The notes beneath the pieces are model-generated. The model had not been told where the DNA came from. It did no database searches and saw only the letters and a program-made list of their open reading frames with translations. Below are positions 7,874-14,694 of a stretch of DNA of 25,154 bases, piece by piece (position 1 is the first letter of the stretch; every line of letters begins with the position of its first letter). Source of the DNA: JASTVH01 sp042862465 (lineage in GTDB: Bacteria; Pseudomonadota; Gammaproteobacteria; Pseudomonadales; Oleiphilaceae); contig JASTVH010000018.1 of assembly GCA_042862465.1 (NCBI GenBank), positions 1 to 25,154 on the forward strand, written 5' to 3'. A program made the translations under genes and the position numbers.

Positions 7874-9100
7874 TTGAAAGATCGCGTTCTCATTGCGTAT
7901 CCAACATCAGAGCTACCTTTCTTACCGCAACTCGATGAGTTCCTTCGGCTTAGCGGCATTGCAGCCGGTATGCCCGGTCTGATTCGAGATTTGAGTAATC
8001 AGTTAGGTAAAGTGCCTCCCTCGGAAAAAACGCTAAAAAGTGCTTTCACTACAACCGTGACAAGGTCCACGGCGTTACGAATACGAGATATCGTAACGGC
8101 TAGGCTGCCTAACCCTGCCAAACTCGATAAGCTCGACGAACAACTACAGCCTTGGAACGAGCTCCAGCTTCGAAGCAATGGCGCATCCTGGCTTCCAGCC
8201 ATTACCTCTTTGCGAGATTTTTGTCTGGAAGACCGTTTCCCAGGTGCTCGGGCAGAGAAATTCATTCATGATCGGATTGAGGCTGAATACGAGTTCTTGG
8301 CTGACATAAAGCACATTGCCCTCAATCCTTCCGATAAGGAGACAGATAAGTCTCTGAAAGAGAATGCTATGAGGCGCCTTCTGTATCAGCACACCTTTGT
8401 CGACAACGGGCTTATCGAAAAAGCCTGTAATGTACGAATGTCCGATCCTGAGAGGCCTCGGATTGAAAGCCAGTTCTGGCAGGACATCCGTATCGAATTC
8501 TATTACAGATTGCTTTCTGAGCTATCTCTGGATCTCCTAGAACGCTTTAAGGAGATGGGAATGGATTCCGAAGGTGACGACGAAATGATCTCTAAAGGGG
8601 TGATAGGACTGCTAGCACCAAAAAGGTGCCCTGATGGTCGGATTTACTACCCATTTGCTCAGCTTCTTGAAAGATGGAAAACCGTCTTTTCCGATACTAC
8701 GGGCAGACCACTCACGTGGCGCGAACTCTCACGAGCTATTCCTCATCCCAACGACAAAGAGCTTGCCAAACTCGATCCAGGCTCGATGGAATACAGAGAT
8801 CTAAAGGACGTCGCTATGCAGACCCGCAAGACACGCTTGCGGGAATGGCGAGGTGGTGTCTTGCCAAAGGATGAACAGCTTGTGGACTTTATAGAAAACC
8901 TGCTGCCTGAGGGTAAAGACGGCCATTATGCTTGGTTTGTTGCCCGCTTATCTCTTATCTGGGGCAGACTGATCGACCAGGAAGTGGCGAAGCATGAGAC
9001 AGGCGGAACGCTCTATCCCATCAATGAGGGGCTTCTCTTCAGATACCATGAAATTTGGAAACATTACAGGGATCAGGCCGCCGGAATACTAGCGGCCTGA
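7874..9100 (+). CDS. Unrecognised 408-residue protein beside SIR2-HerA
   Basis: I do not recognise a domain. The frame is open for 408 codons from a TTG start at 7874; GAGGA lies about 9 bp upstream, and an in-frame TGA at 7847 rules out a longer start. It looks cytoplasmic and mostly helical, with no signal peptide or membrane segment. Residues about 15-85 have an HTH-like rhythm (LRLSGIAAGMPGLIRDLSNQLG, then SEKTLKSAFTTTVTRSTALRIRDI), which could bind nucleic acid or a partner. The middle contains a charged FYYRLLSELSLDLLERFKEMG helix. Same strand and position directly after HerA suggest a third component or a separate defence gene. The gap and weak start suggest independent expression. The end of the gene forms a strong hairpin. 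Confidence 0.75.
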   Translation: MKDRVLIAYPTSELPFLPQLDEFLRLSGIAAGMPGLIRDLSNQLGKVPPSEKTLKSAFTTTVTRSTALRIRDIVTARLPNPAKLDKLDEQLQPWNELQLRSNGASWLPAITSLRDFCLEDRFPGARAEKFIHDRIEAEYEFLADIKHIALNPSDKETDKSLKENAMRRLLYQHTFVDNGLIEKACNVRMSDPERPRIESQFWQDIRIEFYYRLLSELSLDLLERFKEMGMDSEGDDEMISKGVIGLLAPKRCPDGRIYYPFAQLLERWKTVFSDTTGRPLTWRELSRAIPHPNDKELAKLDPGSMEYRDLKDVAMQTRKTRLREWRGGVLPKDEQLVDFIENLLPEGKDGHYAWFVARLSLIWGRLIDQEVAKHETGGTLYPINEGLLFRYHEIWKHYRDQAAGILAA

Positions 9101-9104
9101 TCCC
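9069..9104. terminator. 13-bp perfect hairpin shared by convergent genes
   Basis: GGGATCAGGCCGC (9069-9081) pairs perfectly with GCGGCCTGATCCC (9092-9104) around a 10-nt loop. The right arm contains the TGA of the 408-residue gene. It lies between two convergent stop codons. No T-run follows on either strand, so it may protect 3' ends or act as a factor-assisted bidirectional terminator. Confidence 0.6.
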
Positions 9105-9111
9105 ATGCATG

Positions 9112-9207
9112 TTATTTGCTACGGGGGCCGTTACCCCTGCCGCCACCAGAGGGTTTTCCAGTGGTACTTGGGTAGTTACCGCCCGGGAAATCAGATGCCT
9201 TAGTCAT
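9112..9207 (-). CDS. 31-residue micro-protein, Gly/Pro/Ser-rich
   Basis: This short minus-strand gene has an unusually good start: CAGGAGATATGTT precedes the ATG at 9207, giving a textbook Shine-Dalgarno sequence. The product begins MTKASD, followed by FPGGNYPSTTGKPSGGG and a basic RGNGPRSK tail, ending in TAA. It has no hydrophobic segment and is probably disordered, with a net positive charge. It is convergent with the 408-residue gene, the stops being only about 11 bp apart across a shared hairpin. From memory, short proteins with a similar 'GGNxPSTTGxPSGGGRGN' signature occur in other proteobacteria, but I cannot verify this here. A perfect palindrome 68-82 bp upstream could be its operator. 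Function unknown; possibly a regulator or partner of the defence genes. Confidence 0.62.
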   Translation of the reverse strand: MTKASDFPGGNYPSTTGKPSGGGRGNGPRSK

Positions 9208-9274
9208 AACATATCTCCTGTCGTTGAGTGGGTCGCTGGCCGTTGATGACCAACGAACTCATCATCCCAAGGAA

Positions 9275-9289
9275 TGTTGAGCCTCAACA
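9275..9289. promoter_or_regulatory. 15-bp palindrome upstream of micro-gene
   Basis: TGTTGAG and CTCAACA are perfect inverted arms around one central base. The palindrome lies 68 bp upstream of the micro-gene start on its transcription side. It is a candidate operator or a small hairpin. Confidence 0.35.
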
Positions 9290-9432
9290 GGGGAGTCGCA
9301 ATTGGAAATTTTTTTCTCCCAATCAGGCTAAGATCTTACAGTCAATCTACTCTGTACGTCTGAAAACGCTTAACTGTGGGAATCCCAGCCCTAATTTCGG
9401 AAGGTGTCCTCGAGCATCGAAAAACAGGTTCA

Positions 9433-9460
9433 CCAAAATGCGTAGTTTTGGTTTTTTGAC
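9433..9460 (+). repeat. End-like repeat copy E
   Basis: Contains AAAATGCGTAGTTTTGGTT, closely matching copy C near 17014 (AAAATGCGATGTTTTGGTT), 7.6 kb away in the same orientation. It belongs to a family of T/G-rich motifs scattered at both borders of the cargo block. Confidence 0.5.
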
Positions 9461-9600
9461 GCCCTTGGGCTGAGAATGCCAAAAACTTAAAGCGGCCATC
9501 TGTTTGGCTAAGGTAAAAATGAAAAGGCTAACCGTCTGTTTTTAATGAATTCATGTCGCCGGAAAGGTGTTGGCATTATTCGTATGGTTCTTCAGCCACT

Positions 9601-9664
9601 ACCAAAATCCACACTTTAGAAAACCAAAATCCGCATTTTGCTACTTCGACAAACCAATTTTCAC
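9601..9664 (-). repeat. End-like repeat copy A (three sub-repeats)
   Basis: Read on the minus strand from 9664, three related units follow one another: TGTGAAAATTGGTTTGTCGA, then TGCGGATTTTGGTTTTCTAA, then TGTGGATTTTGGTAGTGG. Arrays of roughly 20-bp units beginning TGTG are typical of transposase-binding ends, for example in the IS21 family. No transposase gene is nearby, so it would be a remnant or a non-autonomous end. Similar units occur in inverse orientation at 16843-16891. Confidence 0.55.
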
Positions 9665-9725
9665 ATCTTTATGGCGAGTCCCCGATATCCTAGACATCTG
9701 CCAGCTTAGTATTAACTTCGGTCGC

Positions 9726-9739
9726 AAAGCGAACATTCA
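9726..9739 (+). repeat. 14-bp inverted repeat, left arm
   Basis: AAAGCGAACATTCA occurs here and as its exact reverse complement at 16538-16551, on either side of the cargo block. A near copy (AAGCGGACATTC) lies near 16485. The motif may be a dispersed repeat of the genome instead of an element end. Confidence 0.45.
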
Positions 9740-9934
9740 GAGCGGCTCACCCAAAGCTAAATTACGATCTGAGATTTAGGTATTCCTCCGTTATAAAGAG
9801 AGCAACTGTTACCCGCTTGAGAACTTTTTGTTTTCGATTTGAAGCCAATCGTGATGCGCTGAATAGATTCCTGGTCGGCTCTCGCTACAGTACTAATCGT
9901 TGACATTTTGACCTGCTACAAATTTGATCCACCC

Positions 9935-9968
9935 CGAAACTATATGCAACCATATGCATATAGTTTCG
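9935..9968. promoter_or_regulatory. PadR-type operator
   Basis: A perfect 14-bp inverted repeat, CGAAACTATATGCA and TGCATATAGTTTCG, has a 6-bp centre. It contains ATGC-N8-GCAT, which fits the ATGY-N8-RCAT pattern of PadR-family operators. It lies 18-51 bp upstream of the NTF2-like start and shares its core TATATGCA-N6-TGCATATA with the site next to the padR gene. Confidence 0.7.
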
Positions 9969-9985
9969 TTGGGAGGGTCGAACCA

Positions 9986-10444
9986 GTGTTCCAAACCTTG
10001 ACTAGGCAGAAGGTTTTAAAAGCCTTTGATTACTTATCAAGCAGAGATGTCGAAGGCCTTTTAAGGGGCTGCTCTGAAACAATCCATCATGAATTTGCCG
10101 GCAACCATGCGCTCGGAGGCGTCAGGAATTCCAAGAAAGCGTTCGGGCTTTGGCTCGAACGTCTCTTTCTGCTCTTTCCTCACCTTACGTTTGAGCCGCA
10201 TTCCGTATTTATTCATGGGCCGCCCTGGAATATGCGGGTCTGCGTAACATGGACTGACCGTGGCATCACAGCCGACGGTGAGGATTACGAAAACACGGGG
10301 GTTCATGAGCTCCGGATTCGCCGTGGCAAGGTGCATTCTTTGAAAGCCCATCTGGACACGCAGCATCTCGCGGCCGTTCTCCAGCGCATGGCGGCAAAAG
10401 GTGTGGCAGAGGCAGACGCGCAACCGATCGAGGAGGGGCCATGA
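9986..10444 (+). CDS. NTF2-like (SnoaL-type) protein
   Basis: The 152-residue protein has the NTF2/SnoaL-like alpha-beta cone layout. A helical N-terminus (TRQKVLKAFDYLSSRDVEGLL) leads to IHHEFAG, a helix with FGLWLERLFLLFPHLTFEP, then strands ending in DGEDYENTGVHELRIRRGKV. Such folds serve as isomerases, cyclases or ligand-binding proteins; the substrate is unknown. I prefer GTG at 9986 because GGGAGG lies about 9 bp upstream. The longer frame from 9908 would place coding sequence across the PadR operator. It overlaps the next gene by 4 bp (ATGA). It is probably repressed by the PadR protein encoded 3.6 kb away. Confidence 0.75.
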   Translation: MFQTLTRQKVLKAFDYLSSRDVEGLLRGCSETIHHEFAGNHALGGVRNSKKAFGLWLERLFLLFPHLTFEPHSVFIHGPPWNMRVCVTWTDRGITADGEDYENTGVHELRIRRGKVHSLKAHLDTQHLAAVLQRMAAKGVAEADAQPIEEGP

Positions 10445-10875
10445 GTCGTGTTCGAGTGATAGCAGCACTGATGTATGGCGTGACAGGAATAATCAGTGTC
10501 ATTCTTGGTTCCGTTTACCTATTGCGTGATGAGTTTATGCCCTATCACGCGCAGGCTCTGAGTCAGGCTTGGGAAAGTCTGGATGCAGCCACGCAAACCC
10601 TTTTGCTGGCGCTCATGGATGTTGCCGGCGCTGGCTGGGCGGTTACCGGCGTGCTTGTCTGTGTCCTCGTCTGGTTTCCATTCCGTGCCGGCGATCGATG
10701 GGCCCGCTGGGTCGTACCTGGCACACTGATCGCCCTGTATGTCCCTATTCTACTCGCGACGCTGGAGGTTCTGACAACAACACCTGCCACTCCTCCCTGG
10801 TATGGCAACGCGGCTGCTCTTACTGCGACGACCATCGGATTCTTCCTTGATCAGCCGTGGAGGCGATCAGGATAA
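10441..10875 (+). CDS. Inner-membrane protein, about four TM segments
   Basis: This 144-residue protein is hydrophobic with about four predicted membrane helices: near residues 6-27 (IAALMYGVTGIISVILGSVY), 50-80 (LLALMDVAGAGWAVTGVLVCVLVWF), 92-112 (VVPGTLIALYVPILLATLEV) and 120-137. The loops are short and the C-terminus is basic. I cannot name the family. The ATG overlaps the stop of the NTF2-like gene, so the pair forms one PadR-controlled transcript. The 3' end overlaps the convergent saccharopine-dehydrogenase-like gene by 9 bp. It could be a small transporter, sensor or membrane anchor. Confidence 0.65.
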   Translation: MSRVRVIAALMYGVTGIISVILGSVYLLRDEFMPYHAQALSQAWESLDAATQTLLLALMDVAGAGWAVTGVLVCVLVWFPFRAGDRWARWVVPGTLIALYVPILLATLEVLTTTPATPPWYGNAAALTATTIGFFLDQPWRRSG

Positions 10876-11970
10876 AGCCTCATTCTCAAACCAGAACCCC
10901 TCGTCACGCAGGTCTTCAAGAAAGGTTGAATGAACGGAAGCCCAGTCGCCAAGGTAGCCGAAGCCGGGCGACTGGTTCGTATCGTTCAGCAGAAACTCAC
11001 TCATAACAGCAGCCGGTATCGCCGTCGCGGCGTACAGGTCGGCATGCCCGATTGCCATTCGGAAGCGCCGACCAGCGCCTTGCCCAACGGCCTCGATGGA
11101 AAGGCCAAAAGGCCTGGACGTAAATCGTTTTAGCGCCCGGAAGAACATGCGTTGGCGGGTTTCGAAAGAGATAATGCGGGGCAACGCGGTTCCCTCAAGC
11201 ATCATCAATGCATCAGTGACCGGATTAAGCCCGGCGTGATAGCACTTGAAGGTGTGGAGCCCCAGCTTTTCAGGCAGTGATTCAAGTTCGTCCAAACGAA
11301 TGGGCACACAAAGACTTAGCCCCAAACCTCCCGTAAAGCGCTTCCACTTGAAATCCCAGACGGAACTGCGCTGCCAGTGGTGGCCATCGTAAACCCACCC
11401 CTGGCTGTCCGACGCACTCAGGATATCCGCCACGCCACTCCAGCCGATCTCATCGGAACGATAGCGCGCAAACAGCTGCATCTGATCCAACGGTTCCGGC
11501 GCTTGCTGGGAAAGCCATTGGGCCAGCCAGCCCGGCAACCCTGGATCTGCCCCTGCATCGAGCACGAAGCGGCTTTGGCCCGCCTCGATCAAGGTCGCCA
11601 GACTCTCAAAAACAGCGAGCTTTCGAGAATCAGGCGCGATATCAACATAGTCGGCTCCATTGGCGACGCAGGCGCGAATCACATTTTCCAGCGACGCCAG
11701 CGATGTATCGCAAGCAAGGATTACCAACTCCTGTTCTTCGCACGCCCTGGCAACCTGCTCTCGATCCGTCACATCGACCGATGCAGCCAGAAAGTCGGTG
11801 CCAACCGGAGACTCTCTGCGCAGTTCTTCAGTGCAAGCCTGAGCTTTATCGATCGACCTTCCTGCTATCGTAATTGTAACGGTGCTCCGATTGCTTAACT
11901 GCATCGCGATGGCTTTGCCTGCCGCGCCATAGCCCCCAAGAATCAGAACTCTTTTGGTCGATGGGCTCAT
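10867..11970 (-). CDS. Saccharopine dehydrogenase-like NAD(P)-binding protein
   Basis: The 367-residue protein begins with a Rossmann fold, VLILGGYGAAGKAIAMQL (GxGxxG near residues 12-17), and ITIAGRSIDKAQ for the ribose/phosphate end. This matches the saccharopine dehydrogenase NADP-binding family. ACDTSLASLENVIRACVANGADYVDIA and FVLDAGADPGLPGWLA are typical of the distant 'conserved hypothetical' members that are not lysine biosynthetic. The C-terminal half is less conserved, so the substrate is open. The start overlaps the SRPBCC stop by 4 bp, so both share the MerR-type promoter at 12580-12610. A link to metal stress or lipid/redox metabolism is inferred from that promoter only. Confidence 0.8.
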   Translation of the reverse strand: MSPSTKRVLILGGYGAAGKAIAMQLSNRSTVTITIAGRSIDKAQACTEELRRESPVGTDFLAASVDVTDREQVARACEEQELVILACDTSLASLENVIRACVANGADYVDIAPDSRKLAVFESLATLIEAGQSRFVLDAGADPGLPGWLAQWLSQQAPEPLDQMQLFARYRSDEIGWSGVADILSASDSQGWVYDGHHWQRSSVWDFKWKRFTGGLGLSLCVPIRLDELESLPEKLGLHTFKCYHAGLNPVTDALMMLEGTALPRIISFETRQRMFFRALKRFTSRPFGLSIEAVGQGAGRRFRMAIGHADLYAATAIPAAVMSEFLLNDTNQSPGFGYLGDWASVHSTFLEDLRDEGFWFENEALS

Positions 11971-12548
11971 TGTTCTTCTACCACCCGTTTTACGTACTCC
12001 AATTCCACAAGGGTATGCGTTGCTGCATCAGCTTCGATGTTCATAAAGGCGGACATGAACCAGCTCATGGCTCTGCCGGCGACCGTATCCGGGAAGTGTC
12101 CAAAAACGCGATGAGAAAGTCGCCATCCGTCGCCAGTTCGGGTTTCCTCAATCCGGACGTCACCGCCTTCAAAAACTTCGATCACGTCGAATCCCCAGAC
12201 GCTGTAGGTGGTGTTCGCTGACCATCGGTAACGGTTTTTGGGAAAGACGTCGAAGACCCGGCCGTCCAGGACGCCGTAAATACCGCCTACGGTCTCCTTT
12301 TGCAGGAAAGTTAACCCATCATCAAAACCACCTTCCGGACGGCTCGTTACGCTTGTCGATAGATGAGCCCGATTCGAATCATGGAATACGCCCTCAAAAT
12401 CTGTAACGGCATTCCAAATCATCAGTTGCGGCGCATCAATTCTGACACTCTCAGTGACATCGACGGTTCTCGGATTGAAGTTGCCATAAACCACAAGCAA
12501 GACGAATAAGATGAATATGATGAGAAGAATTTTGTTGATGACTTTCAT
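11967..12548 (-). CDS. Membrane-anchored SRPBCC-family protein
   Basis: This 193-residue protein starts with one membrane segment (ILLIIFILFVLLVVYG, residues about 7-22). A START/SRPBCC-like domain follows: VDVTESVRIDAPQLMIWNAVTDFEGV is the usual opening, and later strands run YRWSANTTYSVWGFDVIEVFEGGDVRIEETRTG. These folds bind hydrophobic ligands. AGGAGGAGCTC precedes the ATG closely, a strong ribosome binding site. It is the first gene of a two-gene transcript with the saccharopine-dehydrogenase-like protein. The promoter overlaps a MerR-family palindrome, which suggests induction by a thiophilic or divalent metal. Ligand unknown. Confidence 0.75.
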   Translation of the reverse strand: MKVINKILLIIFILFVLLVVYGNFNPRTVDVTESVRIDAPQLMIWNAVTDFEGVFHDSNRAHLSTSVTSRPEGGFDDGLTFLQKETVGGIYGVLDGRVFDVFPKNRYRWSANTTYSVWGFDVIEVFEGGDVRIEETRTGDGWRLSHRVFGHFPDTVAGRAMSWFMSAFMNIEADAATHTLVELEYVKRVVEEQ

Positions 12549-12579
12549 GAGCTCCTCCTAAAAGATTCAAGTCAGAAGA

Positions 12580-12610
12580 ACGTTGAACCCTGTAGTAACT
12601 ACAGGGTCAA
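12580..12610 (-). promoter_or_regulatory. MerR-type (CadR/PbrR-like) promoter-operator, copy 1
   Basis: On the minus strand, TTGACC (12610-12605) is followed by a 19-bp spacer and CAACGT as a weak -10. The spacer holds a perfect palindrome at 12587-12607, arms ACCCTGTAGT and ACTACAGGGT around one base. An over-long spacer filled by dyad symmetry is the hallmark of MerR-family promoters; the sequence closely resembles CadR/PbrR operators. It drives the SRPBCC gene. Confidence 0.75.
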
Positions 12611-12642
12611 GGCAGGTTCTCAGAAGCTTAAAGCACTGAAAC

Positions 12643-13146
12643 TTAGGCATCGCTGGGCAACGTTTGACGGTGTTCGCAATAGAGCCACACCATCCTGTCG
12701 AGGAACCAGACCTTGCCTGAGTAGATAAGAATGGTGCCGACGATCGTCGGCCAAACGTCGAGGTGCCACAGCCCCCAAGCAAGAAAAGGAAGACCAATAC
12801 CGGCGACGACTGAAAGCAGAAGAGGCACGATTCGATGATGTCCGACCAACGTGCTTGATGTGTTTTCCAACCAAACTTGTTCACCAAGTACCGCCATGGA
12901 CGCCCAATTATCCGTTGAATTCGGGGCGTTAAAGAGCCGAGGGTTGACCCAGGCCCACACAACAACAAGCCCGATGAAAACCAGCGACCACCACCCAAAC
13001 CACGCTCTGCTCCACACTGCCATGATGAAAAGAGGAAGCACCGTGAAACGAGTCCAGACACTCATGGGGTTCGCATGTCTCTGCCATTGTTCACCACTTA
13101 GACCAAAAGCTTTCGCAATTCGCGGCCAGAATGTCTGACTCAACAT
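12643..13146 (-). CDS. DUF6653-like membrane protein
   Basis: The 167-residue protein matches, as far as I recall, the DUF6653 style: an N-terminal FGLSGEQWQRHANPMSVWTRF motif followed by membrane helices (about 35-70 and 105-145) and a short cytoplasmic-looking tail (DRMVWLYCEHRQTLP). The biochemical role is not known. It lies 26 bp after the DUF2141 gene on the same strand and thus closes a padR-DUF2141-DUF6653 operon. The conserved HANPxSVWTR stretch could be an active or metal-binding face near the membrane, which is speculation. Confidence 0.65.
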   Translation of the reverse strand: MLSQTFWPRIAKAFGLSGEQWQRHANPMSVWTRFTVLPLFIMAVWSRAWFGWWSLVFIGLVVVWAWVNPRLFNAPNSTDNWASMAVLGEQVWLENTSSTLVGHHRIVPLLLSVVAGIGLPFLAWGLWHLDVWPTIVGTILIYSGKVWFLDRMVWLYCEHRQTLPSDA

Positions 13147-13172
13147 AGAACCTCGCTCAGAACCGAAAACAA

Positions 13173-13583
13173 TTAATGATCGAGATGAATCTGTATGGAC
13201 GCGTCTTCAGCTCCTTTCTCAAATGAGACGTCGGAATAATCAGGTGGGCCAAATCCGGCGTCACCAGAAAAGCCATAGGGCTCAGTTGGAATGCCCAGGA
13301 AATTTTTACTAAGGCGATCGTTGTCATCCGTGTCCACGAAAGCGGCGATGGCATACTGACCGGCCGGGATATTCACGAAGCGCACCTGCACCGTTTCTCC
13401 ACGCCATGGTCCTCGTTGAGCGACGACCGGATCTCCATCAGGAAAATGTTTTTCCTTATCAAACAGTGCAACGAAAAGTTCTCCTTTGGCTTTTTCGCTA
13501 CCTATCACTGAGACCCTGAGTTCCTCAGCGAGTGCATGGTGAGTCACGACCAGCAGTAGCGCGAATATCAGCAGGGTTTTCAT
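13173..13583 (-). CDS. DUF2141 family exported protein
   Basis: The 136-residue protein has a signal peptide (MKTLLIFALLLVVTHHALA, cleavage near residue 19). The mature domain is typical of DUF2141: LRVSVIGSEKAKGELFVALFD, then VRFVNIPAGQYAIAAFVDTD and DDNDRLSKNFLGIPTEPYGFSGDA. The NxLGxPxEPYGFS block is the family signature. The fold is likely a periplasmic beta-sandwich; its function is unknown. I use the ATG at 13583 because GAGG lies just upstream and it opens the signal peptide; a longer frame would overlap padR. It is 13 bp downstream of padR and surely co-transcribed. Confidence 0.85.
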   Translation of the reverse strand: MKTLLIFALLLVVTHHALAEELRVSVIGSEKAKGELFVALFDKEKHFPDGDPVVAQRGPWRGETVQVRFVNIPAGQYAIAAFVDTDDNDRLSKNFLGIPTEPYGFSGDAGFGPPDYSDVSFEKGAEDASIQIHLDH

Positions 13584-13596
13584 GGTTAACCTCACT

Positions 13597-14142
13597 TCAA
13601 GTTTTTGGTTCAGCCTGATTGATCGCCAACACCTCATCGGACCAGGCAAGCCATGAGCGATTCACTTCGATCCCACGCCTCAGTGCCATGTGCTGTAGCC
13701 GATAATGTCTTGGCATTCGATCGGGTTCTGAAAAATATCGGGCTTCGATGGCCAGGTACTTATCCAGGGTGGCCTGCCACTCGATTCTGTGAACGGTCAG
13801 TTCTTCCTCGAGATTGGTGCTCTCCCAAAAATCACCCGCAAACATCTTCAGAAGCAATGGGTCGCGGACCTTCGGGCGACTCGAGGGTGTATTCACCCAC
13901 TCGGCAAGCTCCCGGCGTCCCAAATCGGTGAGCGAATAGACTTTTCGATCGGGTTTGCCTGTTTGGGGCACGTCCTCAAAGGTGACGCACCCTTCCTCTA
14001 AAAGTTTTGCAAGCTCCCGATAGGTTTGTTGGTGACTCGAACTCCAGACATTCCCCATGCGCTCTTTCAATGTCTGCGTGAGCTCGTAACCCGTGGCCGA
14101 CGATTCATTCAAACAACTTAACAAGGCGAATTTCAGAGCCAT
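13597..14142 (-). CDS. PadR family transcriptional regulator
   Basis: The 181-residue protein has the PadR winged helix: MALKFALLSCLNESSATGYELTQTLKERMG, SSHQQTYRELAKLLEEGCVTFE and RKVYSLTDLGRRELAEW (residues about 1-85). A Vir_act_alpha_C-type helical dimerisation tail follows (about 95-175). PadR proteins repress genes until a small molecule, often phenolic or lipophilic, is bound. Two matching palindromes in this block, at 14178-14203 beside its own start and at 9935-9968, define its likely regulon: itself plus DUF2141/DUF6653, the divergent DUF2306/rhodanese genes, and the NTF2-like/membrane pair. The effector is unknown. Confidence 0.88.
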   Translation of the reverse strand: MALKFALLSCLNESSATGYELTQTLKERMGNVWSSSHQQTYRELAKLLEEGCVTFEDVPQTGKPDRKVYSLTDLGRRELAEWVNTPSSRPKVRDPLLLKMFAGDFWESTNLEEELTVHRIEWQATLDKYLAIEARYFSEPDRMPRHYRLQHMALRRGIEVNRSWLAWSDEVLAINQAEPKT

Positions 14143-14177
14143 TCACGATTCCTGATTCGATACAAAATGGAACAATG

Positions 14178-14203
14178 TTTATATGCACATGGTTGCATAT
14201 AAA
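14178..14203. promoter_or_regulatory. PadR-type operator beside padR
   Basis: TTTATATGCA and TGCATATAAA are perfect 10-bp inverted arms around 6 bp. The palindrome sits 36 bp upstream of padR and 50 bp upstream of the divergent DUF2306 gene, so one site could control both directions. It shares its core with the site at 9935-9968. Confidence 0.72.
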
Positions 14204-14252
14204 TGCCAATAGGGCAAAATACAAAAGGTCATTGCGAGCAAAAGGTCTGTTT

Positions 14253-14651
14253 ATGAATTTGGATATTTTTGTCGGCGCTGCGATCGCAATACAGGCGCAC
14301 ATCCTCGTGGCTTTGATTGCCGTCGTTGTCGGCGCTTTGCAGCTTATTCTCAAAAAAGGGACAACGCGCCACCGGGTTTTTGGCTGGTTCTGGGTGTTCC
14401 TCATGGCCGCTGTGTCGGTAAGTTCCTTCTTTATCCACGAGCTACGCGTGTGGGGTGCGTGGAGTCCCATTCACCTGCTGTCAGTTTTCACGCTGTGCAT
14501 TATGGGCGTGGGTATCTGGGCCGCCCGGAACGGCAGGATGAGAACGCACGCAACTACCATGGCGGCCACCTACGTGTTTGCGTTGATTCTTACCGGGGCT
14601 CTCACCCTTCTTCCCGGTCGCATGATGCATCAAATGCTCTTGGGTGGGTGA
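14253..14651 (+). CDS. DUF2306-like membrane protein
   Basis: This 132-residue protein has four membrane helices (about residues 8-28, 42-60, 68-86 and 100-120). The sequence RHRVFGWFWVFLMAAVSVSSFFI and the motif HLLSVFTLCIMGVGIWAARNGRMRTHATTM are typical of DUF2306 proteins. Conserved histidines lie in helix ends, and the family has been likened to small heme or quinone-interacting membrane proteins, though function is unproved. I start at the ATG at 14253 because AAAAGG lies about 9 bp upstream and it begins the first helix. It is divergent from padR and precedes the rhodanese gene by 43 bp. Confidence 0.72.
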   Translation: MNLDIFVGAAIAIQAHILVALIAVVVGALQLILKKGTTRHRVFGWFWVFLMAAVSVSSFFIHELRVWGAWSPIHLLSVFTLCIMGVGIWAARNGRMRTHATTMAATYVFALILTGALTLLPGRMMHQMLLGG

Positions 14652-14694
14652 GTCATTAACATCACTGGCCAACCTGGCCATAGAGGCATCCGTT

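Larger units (their letters stand above)
9208..9934. other. Gene-free boundary with end-like repeats
   Basis: About 730 bp without a supported gene, marking the change from the defence module to the GC-richer cargo block. It contains a 15-bp palindrome (9275-9289), two copies of a transposon-end-like repeat (9433-9460 and 9601-9664) and one arm of a 14-bp inverted repeat (9726-9739). Open frames here are short and built from repeats. Confidence 0.5.

Noticed and set aside
9567..9779. 70-residue open frame in the left boundary
   Set aside because: It is made of the copy A repeat array and has no start signal.
12567..13061. 164-residue frame antiparallel in codon phase to the DUF6653-like gene
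   Set aside because: It is on the same strand in another frame, is rich in Cys, Ser and Arg as expected for a shadow, and the DUF6653 frame has recognisable motifs.
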